Origin: Echinococcus granulosus
Lineage: Eukaryota > Platyhelminthes > Cestoda > Cyclophyllidea > Taeniidae
DNA length: 64,000 bases
Assembly (NCBI RefSeq): GCF_000524195.1
Contig: NW_020170454.1
Location: 250,353 to 314,352, forward strand
Direction: 5' to 3'
Below, one piece after another: positions 1 to 10,900 of the stretch. How positions within the stretch are numbered: position 1 is the first letter of the stretch; the number at the start of each line of letters is the position of its first letter. The notes beneath the pieces were generated by a model that saw only the letters and a list, made by a program, of their open reading frames with translations, searched no databases and had not been told where the DNA came from. The translations under genes were made by a program, and so were the position numbers.

Positions 1-3000
1 CTGAAAACAGGAACCGACTTGCTGTGAAGGCACGAATTGTTCACATTAACTTAGTGTTCTTGCCCTGCACCTTACTTCAACCGACACAATCAACCAGCTA
101 ACCAAACACCTAACAACTGTCACTCATTCCACCCACACCTCGACATTTGCTGCATAATATGGTGAAACAGAGAGGTAATGCACCCCTTCACCACACGACT
201 CCATAATCACTTTCTTGATGGATTGCCTGCCACGTTCTCACCCAACTAGCAGGGAAGCAAAGAAAGTGTACCACATGGAAGGATCTACAATTCCGTGGGA
301 TTCCGAGCACAAGGCGATTCGCTCGACACATCTCTGTCACGGGACAGACGGTGAAGGAGGGCCGAGCCTGTGTACCAGTGCCTCGGCATTTCATTGTCCC
401 TTAGCCTCACCCACTTCATTTCATTTAATGACATTGTGCATGTCAGATGAGTGAGGCTTGAGCAGAATGACAATGGAAGGAATGCGTGGATGGCATAAGC
501 CCCACTCAATCCAACGAGGCACGCACACTCGTCGTTGGTGCCACTTCAAGACGTGATCAATGCGCGTTGACGTAGGCACGCCAATTTGCAGTACTTCAAA
601 CCAACTTCAGACTGCCTGTCGCCATGGCAGTGATAGAGGGGGCGGAGGGGGTGGGTGGGTGTTGGAGAGAGGACTGTGATATGACCATGGGATGAAATGC
701 ACACATGGTGGTGGTGATCGTAGACGTGTCCATGGTCATGACCGCACCCGAGGGTACTCTAGAACACCGAAAAAGGAATGCAACATGATTGTGTAAACAT
801 CATGTCATGTCATTAGGCTGCATTTGAGCCACACCGACAATGGTGGCGGTGCCTCCACTTGCCACACCAATTACTCGCGTTGGCGATCAGACAGATGTGA
901 CGAAATGGTGCACAACAGAGAATCGCGGGTTGTAACGCAGGTTGGGTGACGCCTTGATTGGAGTGGCCATCAGGTGAGACACAGTAACTCCACCTGAATC
1001 CTCTATCCGGGGGCGGGGTAGGTTGTTGTAGAGGTGAATGCACACGGAGACTTGCAGTAAGCCACCGCAGTGGTGGAGAAGAATGACTTCTATGCTTCCA
1101 ATATACTGCCATGGTTACCTACTCCTGTGACATGGGATAGGAGGCAGACGGAGCCTACTTGATGAAGACGGCAAATTGCCTTGTTGTCAAGACACACGAT
1201 GGTGGATCTACTTGATAGTAGAATGATGGTCCTTGCTCTTTACGCACTGGTGGGGCTGCAAAGCCAAGCACTGTTGGCTTCACACGCCTGGTCAGTTGAG
1301 GTTGTGAACTTGGTGTGGGCACGTAGGAACAACAAAGCATGCACAAAGAGAGAGGAACGTGAATCTGAATGCGCCCATGTCCTCACAAAAGAGGTGAGGT
1401 GGAATGGCAAACATTCGACGTAAAGAGCACAGGCATGCATGATGTTGGAGGATGCAAAGCTGGGTGGCGGAAGGTGGAGCGATGGCTCAAGCTGGTGTAT
1501 GGACTGGTCGGTAGGGGCGTAGTGGGACATTTTGAGGACGTGACGCATTTTCTCTGATGTGGCACTGAGAGTCTCTCCTCTTCCATCAAATGGAATTTGT
1601 CACTTCATGCACCTGTCGCAATGGACAAAGCGAGGTCCACCATTTTCCCCTGAATAGTCGAATGAATTCCAGATCCAGTGGAGAAGCTGGATCGTGTTTT
1701 TCTCCTCACACTAATACGCTTGAATATTATGGCCTTAATCCATGTCTAAAAGCAGCATTTTTGAACTGATGATTTTTTGTTTGCTTTGTTTGAAGGAACT
1801 CTTGCTTAAATTCTAAACTAGCATGAATAGGTGGATTATGTGCAACCATCTCTCTGTCACCAAAGTTCCACATTCACTCTTTCCTTTTTTTAACTTGCAT
1901 ACCCCACTTAATGTCTTACTTTGCAGTTGGTTTGGCGAAGTCGGGAGTATGTGTTAAAATCTGTGCACTTCTCTTTTCGAGACAGTTCTCCATTATGCTG
2001 TAATTGTATTAGCACAGGCAGACATTCCCTATCACAAATTTTCGAAATACCTTTTTTTATAAGTGTGACAAGCAATCTGAACGCGGGTTTTTCCGACTTC
2101 ATTGAACCCTCCCTTTTTAACAGGGTGACGCACACTTGCACAACAAAATTCCCTTTCCTTCTTTCTTTTAACTCTTGAACTGACACAAACAATCGTGTCT
2201 GTCATCTTTTTAACTTAAATAATTAATGCCCATTTATTTACATCGTGTCTTACCTAATTAATGAGACGGTGTGGAGGGTCGGAGTGGTGCTAGACAAAGT
2301 AATGACATTTGACATCCATAAACTTTCTAATATCACGCTTGTTTTTATGCCCCGGCATATGACTGCACGATTTGTTCGCTTTATCCTGTTTATCCGTGAC
2401 CCAGAGGCCACGATAGGGTTGACCAGGAAAGAGGTCAGGCATGAATAACCAGACCTTCACATAGCTGCCTTTCCCTTTTGTTTGCTATCGCTTGTTGAGA
2501 TAATTTTCGGCACAAAAATTGTCCTCCTTTGTAAGTGATACCCTCTTACACCATCATGGTGATTCATCATTGTTTGTATTGGCTGGTAAAATGTCAAATC
2601 CAAAGGTTGTTTGTGTCAAAAGGATACTTTTATGTTTACAGAAGAAAAGGTGAAATTCTAGAACGGTAGAAGTTGGCTTTATTTACCAGCATACCCTCCT
2701 GTTCTCGTTTCTACACCTGTGCACCGGTGTTAACAGTCGAGTCCCGGCTTGACTTGAATGGGTGTCGTGCAATTTGAAGATGTCTTAAATCTGCGGGCAT
2801 TTTTTTTCACTCCAACATCGACACCACCCAGATGGCGGGGTTTCTGATGCGCATCTGACTGGTAACAAAGCCATTTTTTTCGGCTCCGGAAAATTCTTTT
2901 ATTCCCTTCCTCTCGGAAACGGTCAAGTGGCGGTGAAAGCTAACTGCTGCTACGTCTATCCAAATACCTCAATTTTTGGTTTTTGACCCCCATAACACAC

Positions 3001-3265
3001 CGAAGTGCGTCAGATTTCCCTTAAAAAACTAGGGTAAATGAACATTATCATGCTCATTTCAATTGCGCAGTTGATGCTGCTTTGGAGAGAAAAAAAGCGC
3101 ACTGGAGTTTAGGCGTCGCAAAAAAGTGTAATGTAGACTAAACATCTGTAAAAATTCGGCCGGCTCTTTTTTAAGTGTATCCGCCCTTCTGTGGTAAAGG
3201 GGTTATGTCGAAACCGAACTGCTTCTCCAAGGCGATATTAAAATGCTGGTGTTGTTTTTCTCTAG
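1..3265. other. Region without recognisable exons; probably ABCA intron
   Basis: I see no reading frame here with similarity to a known family. Short open frames occur on both strands, but they overlap one another and lack coherent splice sites or protein-like composition. The ABCA exon at 3266 begins with a splice acceptor, so at least the right part of this stretch is likely an intron of that gene. Its upstream exons (membrane domains and first nucleotide-binding domain) were not found here. The left 1.6 kb is rich in GTGG/CCAC-type sequence; the part from about 1700 is more AT-rich. Confidence 0.5.
638..659 (+). other. G-quadruplex-type motif
   Basis: Four runs of three or more G are separated by loops of 1 to 4 bases on the + strand. 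This fits the usual G3+ N1-7 pattern. It lies in sequence without a recognised gene. Whether it folds or matters is unknown. Confidence 0.5.
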
Positions 3266-4294
3266 GATCCGATGAATGAAATGCAAGATGTGGTCCGAGC
3301 CATCAATCTAACCAAGTGCTATCCCAAGAAGGTGAAACCAGCTGTCAACGAGTTAACCTTTGGCGTGCGCCCAGGTGAATGCTTCGGATTGTTGGGTGTG
3401 AATGGAGCTGGAAAAACCACCACATTCAACATGCTCACTACAACTATCCATCCAACTAGCGGGACGATTCTGATTGGTGATTGCAACATAACGGAGAAGT
3501 CGGGACTGAGTTCATACAATCTGATTGGCTACTGTCCACAGTTTGATGCCCTCCTCCCACATCTAACGGGCTTTGAGACATTGCAGCTCTTTGCGCGTAT
3601 CCATGGCTATCCAGAGAGGGTGATCCCCACTTTGGCTGATCGACTGATTGATCGAATGTCTCTGCGTCCCCATGCCTACAAACCGGTACACACATATTCT
3701 GGTGGAAATCTACGCAAATTGTCTACCGCTGTGGCCACAGTTGGTAACCCTCACGTCCTTCTTCTGGACGAGCCGACATCTGGAATGGATCCAGGTGCGA
3801 AGCGGTGTCTATGGAAGGTGATAAAGTCGCTTCAAAAAGAGGGGTGCTCTGTGGTACTGACTACACACAGCATGGAAGAATGCGAAGCTTTATGCAATCG
3901 TCTAGCCATCATGATGGACGGTCAGTTCCAGTGTTTTGGCACAGTAGCCCATCTAAAACAACGCTTCGGTGAAGGATACATTCTAGAAGTTGATCTCGGA
4001 GTTGATGAACCGAATCCGCAGAAATTTTTCCCTTCTTCCGATGCTATTACGCTAACCGATGCGGTCGGTAAGAAGTGTAACTTCGAAGCACATGGCGAGG
4101 TGTGTCTATCTAAGATATTCAAGAAACTCCTAGCTCTGCGCTCTGCCGGTAAGATCACCACTTTCGCAGTTCGACAGGTCTCATTGGACTCCGTTTTTGT
4201 CAACTTTGTCCGCTCCTATGAGAATGAGAGAGGGGACGGGGACTATGATGAAGATTTGTCGAGTGTGGGACCCGATCGAATGGAGGCGTTTTAG
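3266..4294 (+). CDS. ABCA-subfamily ABC transporter, 3' terminal exon (NBD2)
   Basis: This is the last exon of an ABCA-type full transporter, a family that moves lipids across membranes using ATP. A pyrimidine-rich acceptor ends at 3265, and the frame opens with Asp-Pro before the first Met at 3272, so the Met is internal and not the true start. The 342 codons give a complete second nucleotide-binding domain: Walker A GVNGAGKTTTF, Q-loop GYCPQFDALLPHLTG, signature YSGGNLRKLS, Walker B VLLLDEPTSGMDP and H-loop LTTHSMEECEALC. An ABCA-style C-terminal regulatory segment follows, ending in the family-typical 'SLDSVFVNFVRS' and an acidic tail. The earlier domains must lie upstream, in introns/exons not visible here. 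The exact ABCA paralogue cannot be assigned. Confidence 0.93.
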   Translation, partial: DPMNEMQDVVRAINLTKCYPKKVKPAVNELTFGVRPGECFGLLGVNGAGKTTTFNMLTTTIHPTSGTILIGDCNITEKSGLSSYNLIGYCPQFDALLPHLTGFETLQLFARIHGYPERVIPTLADRLIDRMSLRPHAYKPVHTYSGGNLRKLSTAVATVGNPHVLLLDEPTSGMDPGAKRCLWKVIKSLQKEGCSVVLTTHSMEECEALCNRLAIMMDGQFQCFGTVAHLKQRFGEGYILEVDLGVDEPNPQKFFPSSDAITLTDAVGKKCNFEAHGEVCLSKIFKKLLALRSAGKITTFAVRQVSLDSVFVNFVRSYENERGDGDYDEDLSSVGPDRMEAF

Positions 4295-4461
4295 GACTGA
4301 ACATTAGAAGTAAGGCTGGTAATGTCTTTCATTACATCAACACGAACACGTACCCGTTGACTTCTTACTTTTCCTAATCTCTCCCCTTATCTGTTTTTTA
4401 CAACGAATGCTTTGATCATATTTTTGAATTACGTACTTATTGACACCGATATACTATTTTC

Positions 4462-4467
4462 AATAAA
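4462..4467 (+). terminator. Polyadenylation signal of the ABCA gene
   Basis: A canonical AATAAA lies about 170 bases after the stop codon of the ABCA exon, on the same strand. It is the first such signal downstream and is the likely cleavage signal. Confidence 0.6.
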
Positions 4468-7346
4468 CGATTCACTGCCTTCAAGGCGATTCAATGCCGA
4501 GAATGTTGATTTGCATCGTTTAACGCGAATTCATGGGTGTATAAAATGATAACCGGGAGCGCCTTTTCTAAAGGCTATAAAAACCCACCCTGGACCCACT
4601 GATGTGCTCACAATCTCTATACCGCCATATTTGTGTTGTTAAGTCTTCGAGGTCTCCAGCCGCCGCGTTTCGGCTACCGCCCTGATGTTGTGATGGTGGT
4701 GCCTTGTTATCTATGCTAACTGCCCTCCTGTGCGTTTATAATAAAGCTGATTTTAAACTGGGCCACTACAAGGATGCCAATGGCAGGCACACCCAGTTTG
4801 TTTGCATGGTTACCATGCCAAACCGTGGTAAGAAAAAGCAACAATTGTGGATGGCCGAATTCTTAAAGACTTTCAATTGAGAGGCGTTTAAAACCAACTA
4901 CCTCCTTTTCCACACATGTGGGAATGGAGCACGGAATGGACCCCCCACGGGGCCTGAAGCTACGTAAATGCGCCTTCGAATGGCACTTCACAAGGAAGAC
5001 GTGGCAAGTAGATCCGTAGACCTCAACGAGATGCATCATTATGGCTGAAATGGAAAGCTGTCTTGTAGTATTCGACATCGTGGGTGCGCTTGACATTTCT
5101 TTTTTAACTGCTAGAGGCAAAAAATGAACATGTTTAAAGGAGTAAGAGTAAGGAAAAGTTGTTCTTTCAACAGGTATTTGAATAAACCGTTCCTTTGCGT
5201 ACTTCTTCATGGCATTTGTTTAAGCAGACACCCAACCCATCTTTAGATGGGATACCTTATTTATTATCCGCAGAGGTGATAAAAGCGCCATAAAGTTGGC
5301 TCAGATCCAGGATTAAACACCGGAATGAAGCTTCTTAACTTGGCGACATATTGACAGACTGTAGGTGATGGCCACATCATCCACTCAAACACGTTAACTC
5401 TTCCTAGTAAGGCAGAATTTTAAGCAACTTTTAATTTGTTAAAAGATTATTCCTTAAAAAGTCTACCGTTCTACCAACTACCAGAAGCAATAAACGGTAC
5501 GAGAGAAATGTACTCACATGCTTAGCTCTTTAGTCGCTTTTTAGAGTTTTCCTGAATGTGTGGAAGCTTTACTGACTTGCGCAAGCGAGGTGCTATTTAA
5601 AAGCATCCCGCACGCAACTTTTCGGAGGCCATTGTCTGCTTAAAAAAAGCGGTGTGGGAGGTGTATACCCTATTTTGGAGCTGCCACTGCAACTCAACAT
5701 GTATTCTAGCAGCATAGGGTCACTATAAACTGGTTGGATAGATTTAATCTGATAGTTATCCATTCCAGAATCACATGCACGGAGCATCAAGTGATTTGCT
5801 CTGTCAACCGATCTGTATTTGAATATGCTTCATTCATCGGATCGAGGACACTTTTTAGGGGCACCATTGCATTCATGTAATCAGTTATAGCATGCTTAAA
5901 AATTATAACAATGCAAAATCACGCTTGATGATGTAATAGTTGGCATTTCGTGAAGTAGGTGCGGTGCATGACAGTGTACTCAATAGCGTATGTTGAAATT
6001 TGGTGCGATCCTTATGTGTTCTTCATCAAAAGCTACATGGTATTGATTCGTCGAAGCAAAAAGGGCCACAGACGTAAGACACCGGGCCTAGTACCACAGT
6101 ATCGGCACCTTTGTGTGAATTCCGCTTCGCAAACGTCATTGAAATGCATCAAAAGCAGTACTGAGTAAAAAACTGATAATTAATAGCCGTTAACATTCTT
6201 ACGGATTACCATGAGAGAGCCAACTCTTAATTTCTACTTGACACCATGACGGCATTTGTATTTTTTTTTCAAATATAACAACTGACTCCATAAAAATGAA
6301 TCACATCTGTGGGAACATAGGCAAGCATTGTGCGAAATTAGCTCAGTCACCTATGCAAGCCAAAAACCACACATGGAAAGCAATTTTGTTGACCCACACT
6401 TTTGCTGTGAGTAATGTACTTTTGGGAAAGAGAAAAGGAATATAATTACTGCAGCTTATATGCTGTTTCATGCGATGCGTTGATACGAGCCACACCAAAG
6501 CAAGTTATTTGTCGAAGTTCAATAAAACTGAAAATATGGTAAATGCAGATCGGCTGAACCACATATCTTATTTCCTAATCACTGTTTTGTTTGAATAAGA
6601 AATACCGACAACATTCAGGAGTCGAACCAGAGCTATGGGGAAAACTTGGCTACTTTCGGTGAAAAATAGCAGTTCTTTGTAGTTCAATTAGATCCATGGT
6701 TGCTATTAGCATAAGAGCTGTAAATGAAAAATTGAACAATACGAGCAATTCATTCGCCAATGCATTGTAAAATTTGGAAAAATGCAACTGAAGCTAGCCA
6801 TTTTTCTTTTAAAAATGGTATTAACTCGTAGATGCTTCAGTTTTATTTACTATTTATACATGAGCATCTTTCAATAAAGTGTGAAAATTTGTGCCTCATA
6901 CTTGAATTGTTAGTAGGTTTTTGCAGCCGTTTTCTTTTAAAAAATGCACGTCCTAAAGTCTTAGATCATAAATGTTAAGTGTGATTTAGTCACACAGTAA
7001 TTATAGTTCTGTAGAGCAATAATATGCTATTCATTTATTCTTGCCTAATTTGAGTGAATCAGTGTTGTGGGCGCTACATTCGATCCCCTAAGGTCTTCTG
7101 CGCGTGCTGTTGGTCGGACGGGATGGATTCTCGTAGGTCATTCAAGGCCTTTTGACCACGCTTTGTAGTTAAGTCAGATCTGCAGGACTTCCTCATCAAT
7201 ACTTGTGGGTGTGCTACTGCTACCGGCCTTAAGTATGTTGTCGTCAATCACCTAATCGCTTATTTCCCATAGTCAAGTCGGAATACAGCCCTGTCATGGC
7301 AATAAACAGTTGGTAATTCCCACCAATGTGCTAGCACTACTTGTAG
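4468..7346. other. Intergenic region and probable 5' part of EPRS
   Basis: No convincing gene is seen. EPRS must begin upstream of 7347, because its first recognised exon starts at an acceptor within the GST-like domain. One or more short 5' exons are therefore expected here but were not identified. A 115-codon minus-strand frame (4863-5210) has no similarity I recognise. A TATAAAA-like string occurs near 4577, with no evidence that it is a promoter. Confidence 0.4.
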
Positions 7347-7950
7347 GTTGATGTGGCGAACTGGATTCGCTTCGCGCGAGTGCAGCTGTCGAACCTCTCC
7401 ACATTTACCGAAGCAATACATGAACTTGATAATTTTCTTGCTCACCGGTCATTTTTGGTCTCAGACACATTATCGTACGCTGATATAGCAGTCTGGGCCC
7501 GCTTGGAATGTGAGCGTTTGGAATTTAAGCTGATCCATGCTATTATAACTCATTTTTATGAAACTGGCTTTGTTTTTAGGTACGAAAAATTGGAACGAAA
7601 TCTGCACTTCTAAAATCAAAGGTGGTCCTTTAAACTTGGGCAATTTTGTGAATTTGAGGCGTTTTTGCCACTTTTTAAGATCACACCCGGGTCTGACTCA
7701 CCTCGGTGAAGCTCTAGTCAAGAACCCGATTCCCCTTCAACCCTTGACCCCCCAAAAATGTACCGCTTCCAACAATACTCAACCTAAGAGTGGTCGTGCT
7801 GCGAAAGATATGAAGTTCGAAGAGGGCGGGAAATTTGAAGACCTTCCCGATGCCAAAATGGGTGAGGTAGTTGTCAGATTTCCACCGGAGGCAAGTGGCT
7901 TTATGCACATCGGCCATGCTAAGGCTGCCCTTCTGAACTATCATTACAAG
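7347..7950 (+). other. EPRS1: EPRS: GST-like N-terminal domain exons
   Basis: The first recognised exon encodes a GST-C-like helix bundle, with segments such as [14 protein letters not shown] and [19 protein letters not shown] that align with the human EPRS domain used for docking in the multisynthetase complex. Its last base T joins GT at 7580 to make a Cys codon, confirming the splice. The second exon completes this domain and passes through a variable linker into the start of the GluRS core, including the HIGH motif ([12 protein letters not shown]). Confidence 0.85.
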
Positions 7951-10900
7951 GTTGGTAGACCTTATTGTTACATTTTCTAATTGAATCTGTCTGATTGCAG
8001 GAGACCTTTAAAGGGAAGTTAATTCTTCGCTTTGATGACACGAACCCAGAGAAGGAAAATGCAGTTTTTGAGGAAGCAATTTTAACTGACTTGCCTCGTT
8101 TGGGAGTTAAATGGGATACTCTTAGCTACACTTCCAACTACTTTGATCGCATGATTGAGCTCTGTACTCAGCTGATCAGTGATGGCAAGGCCTATGCTGA
8201 CGACACTGATTTGGAGACTATGAGGAGTCAGCGCGAAGCTAGACAGGAGTCTGCCTGCCGCAATAACTGTAAGTAGAGCTCTCCCTCATTTCTCCCCAAT
8301 GTCTGACCACCGTGTAATGTGCTTATATTTTGTAGCCGTTGAGAAGAATTTGGCGATGTGGAAAGCTATGCAAGAAGGGACGGCGCATGGGCTCAAGACC
8401 TGTATCCGTGCAAAAATCGATATGTCATCGGACAATGGAGCTATGCGAGATCCCACCATCTACCGATGCAAACTGGAGCCGCACATTCGCACTGGCACCA
8501 AGTACAAGTACGTCTTATTTCGCCTGTTACGTGCAGTGCCGACTTCGTACTACGAGGGAATTTTCTGGTTGGTTTACTCCTTTCCCCACTTTGGTTCGCT
8601 GATTTGGCTAGCATTTTGGTGCCGTTTCCCAGCCTACACCAATGAAGTGTTGATTTAATATTGAAAATGAGGTGTAATTCTTGTATGTTTTGGAAGACTA
8701 AATTGGGATGCCTCTCCACACCTGTATTATTTGGTGATATAATTGGGTTTTTGGAATTCTTGCGATGAACATCACACAAAACCTTCTTTTTACTTTTCCA
8801 ATGGTCTGAATTGAGATTGCGGATTCAAATCGTAGATCAGTCTGTTAAGTAACCATGTTGCCTGTAGCCATCTTCTCTTAAATATCGTAACTGTTGTAGG
8901 TGGATATGAGAGGAAGAAAAACGTATATTAAGGACAATTAAAGTTCATAAAGGATCAAAAATGCCCGACGTACTTATAAGGAAGATTTGTGACATGCAAG
9001 CCTTTTTCGTGTAAAGAAACTGATTGGTAGCTTTCGTCTCGATCTGCAATTATTCATTGGAAATCAAGGTAGAATTATTTCACAATTCATCCGAGTTTCG
9101 CGTGTCATTGTTTTTTTTCTCGACCCAGAATCTCCAGATGACTGCAATTCTGTGGCATAGATGCTAGTGGAAAAGAGGTGAGGTTTTTGCAGCAACGAAA
9201 GATTTAAACCATAAAAGCTGTTTAATGAAGTGGTGGTCTATGATCTACATTAAGCCATGCTATCTCAATGTATTATTTAGTTAAAATCTAAGTATTGTCG
9301 ACGACGCCTACTGTTGCCGTATTCTTTTTCACGAACAATGGGTTTTGTTTCACGTGGTTTTTTGGAAGCTTTATCTTGTGCACTCCGATTATTCCTAACA
9401 TTCCTTATCTTTCTGGGGATGGGGTAAAAGAATAGGGTATTTCGTGAATTTTTGGAAGAATGGTTTATGGTTTTTGTCTCCCATGTTGCTTTCAGGGTCT
9501 TCCCCATCTACGATTTTGCCTGTCCAATAGTGGACAGTTTGGAGGGTGTTACTCATGCGCTCCGTACCTCCGAATACAATGACCGGAACTGTCAATACTA
9601 CTGGATGTGCGATGCTCTCAGTGAGTTCATTTTCAAGTTTGCGTTTTTCTTGCTCAATTTATTTAATGATCATATGTTGCGATTTGGTAGATGGATGGGT
9701 GTCTATAGATGAACCAAAAGTTGAGGGATTAAGGCACAGATGGTGCGAAGATTGCCGTCTGAGTGGAAAGTGGATTGACGACTCGTTGTAGCTTGAATAG
9801 GCCTACGAATGGATTGGTTATTGATGGATGGGTTGATTGTGGATAACCAGGTTGGAGCATTCAGTCTAATTGCTTTGACGACAGATGAAAATGTAATTGA
9901 ATGGATAAGCGAAAACTCACGTTTTCATTCCTAGAGATTCGCAAGCCGATCGTGATTGATTTCTCTCGCTTGGCTTTACAATCCACCATCCTTTCAAAGC
10001 GAAAGCTGACCTGGTTCGTGGAACAGGGTCTAGTGAGCGGCTGGGACGATCCACGTATGCCTACTGTTCGTGGAATCCTTCGTCATGGACTCACACCTGA
10101 GGGTCTTCGCCAGTTCATTCTGGCCCAGGGCTCGAGCAAGTCAACTGGTACCATGGAATGGGATAAGATATGGGCTTTTAACAAGAAGGTCATTGACCCT
10201 GTGGCACCCCGCTACACGGCTCTGAGCCTCAGCAAAGGTGGGGTGGTTCCAGTACGTGTAAAAGGACAGAGGACAGATGTGACTAAGCAGGTAACCACTG
10301 TTTGAAATTCTTATCCTCCTTGCGACTTAACCATCCTGCTAACCTAGCATACGCATATTCCATTCCTTTATGTGCTATTAATTCCTAGACCACTATGTGC
10401 GTTTGCTCTATAAGGACTCAGATAGTGCCTGATTTATCCCTAAAAAGTCGTAAGGTAAATTGGTTATGACCCCTCAAAAAGATATTCATGCCATTACGAT
10501 GAAGTTAGAATCGCAAGCGCCTGGAAAAGTTGCATAGCTCAAACCTTGTTTTTATCGCTACTCTCAGTACTTCCTGATGAATGGCTACACCAAGTTTTTA
10601 AGTGGAATGATGGAATCAAATGGTTTTGTTTATCCTCCAACAAAAAAATAAGAAGCAGGAAACTACTTTTTCAAATGAGTGGTGCATATCTGCAAATCTT
10701 GTGACATTCTTGAAATAAGCGGAGTAAATAGCTTGGCACTTTTCAAATAAGAGTGCAAAAACGTTGCACAACCAGCAGAGTGGTCACGATTTTTATTTTT
10801 CCTCCTTAAAGTCAATGTTAAGGTGTGTGATTCGATTTTGAGGTGCCTGACTCTAGACGCAATTAATGTAGCTAGTTCAGAAGCTGTTGCAAAAGTTGGG

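Noticed and set aside
4863..5210. 115-codon minus-strand frame between ABCA and EPRS
   Set aside because: No family similarity, no splice or polyadenylation context; length is compatible with chance.
7140..7240. Possible upstream EPRS exon ending CGCATATGLK with a GTATGT donor, faintly like human ARVATTAGLYG
   Set aside because: The donor leaves two extra bases while the next exon starts in phase 0, so it cannot splice in frame; the similarity is short and may be chance.
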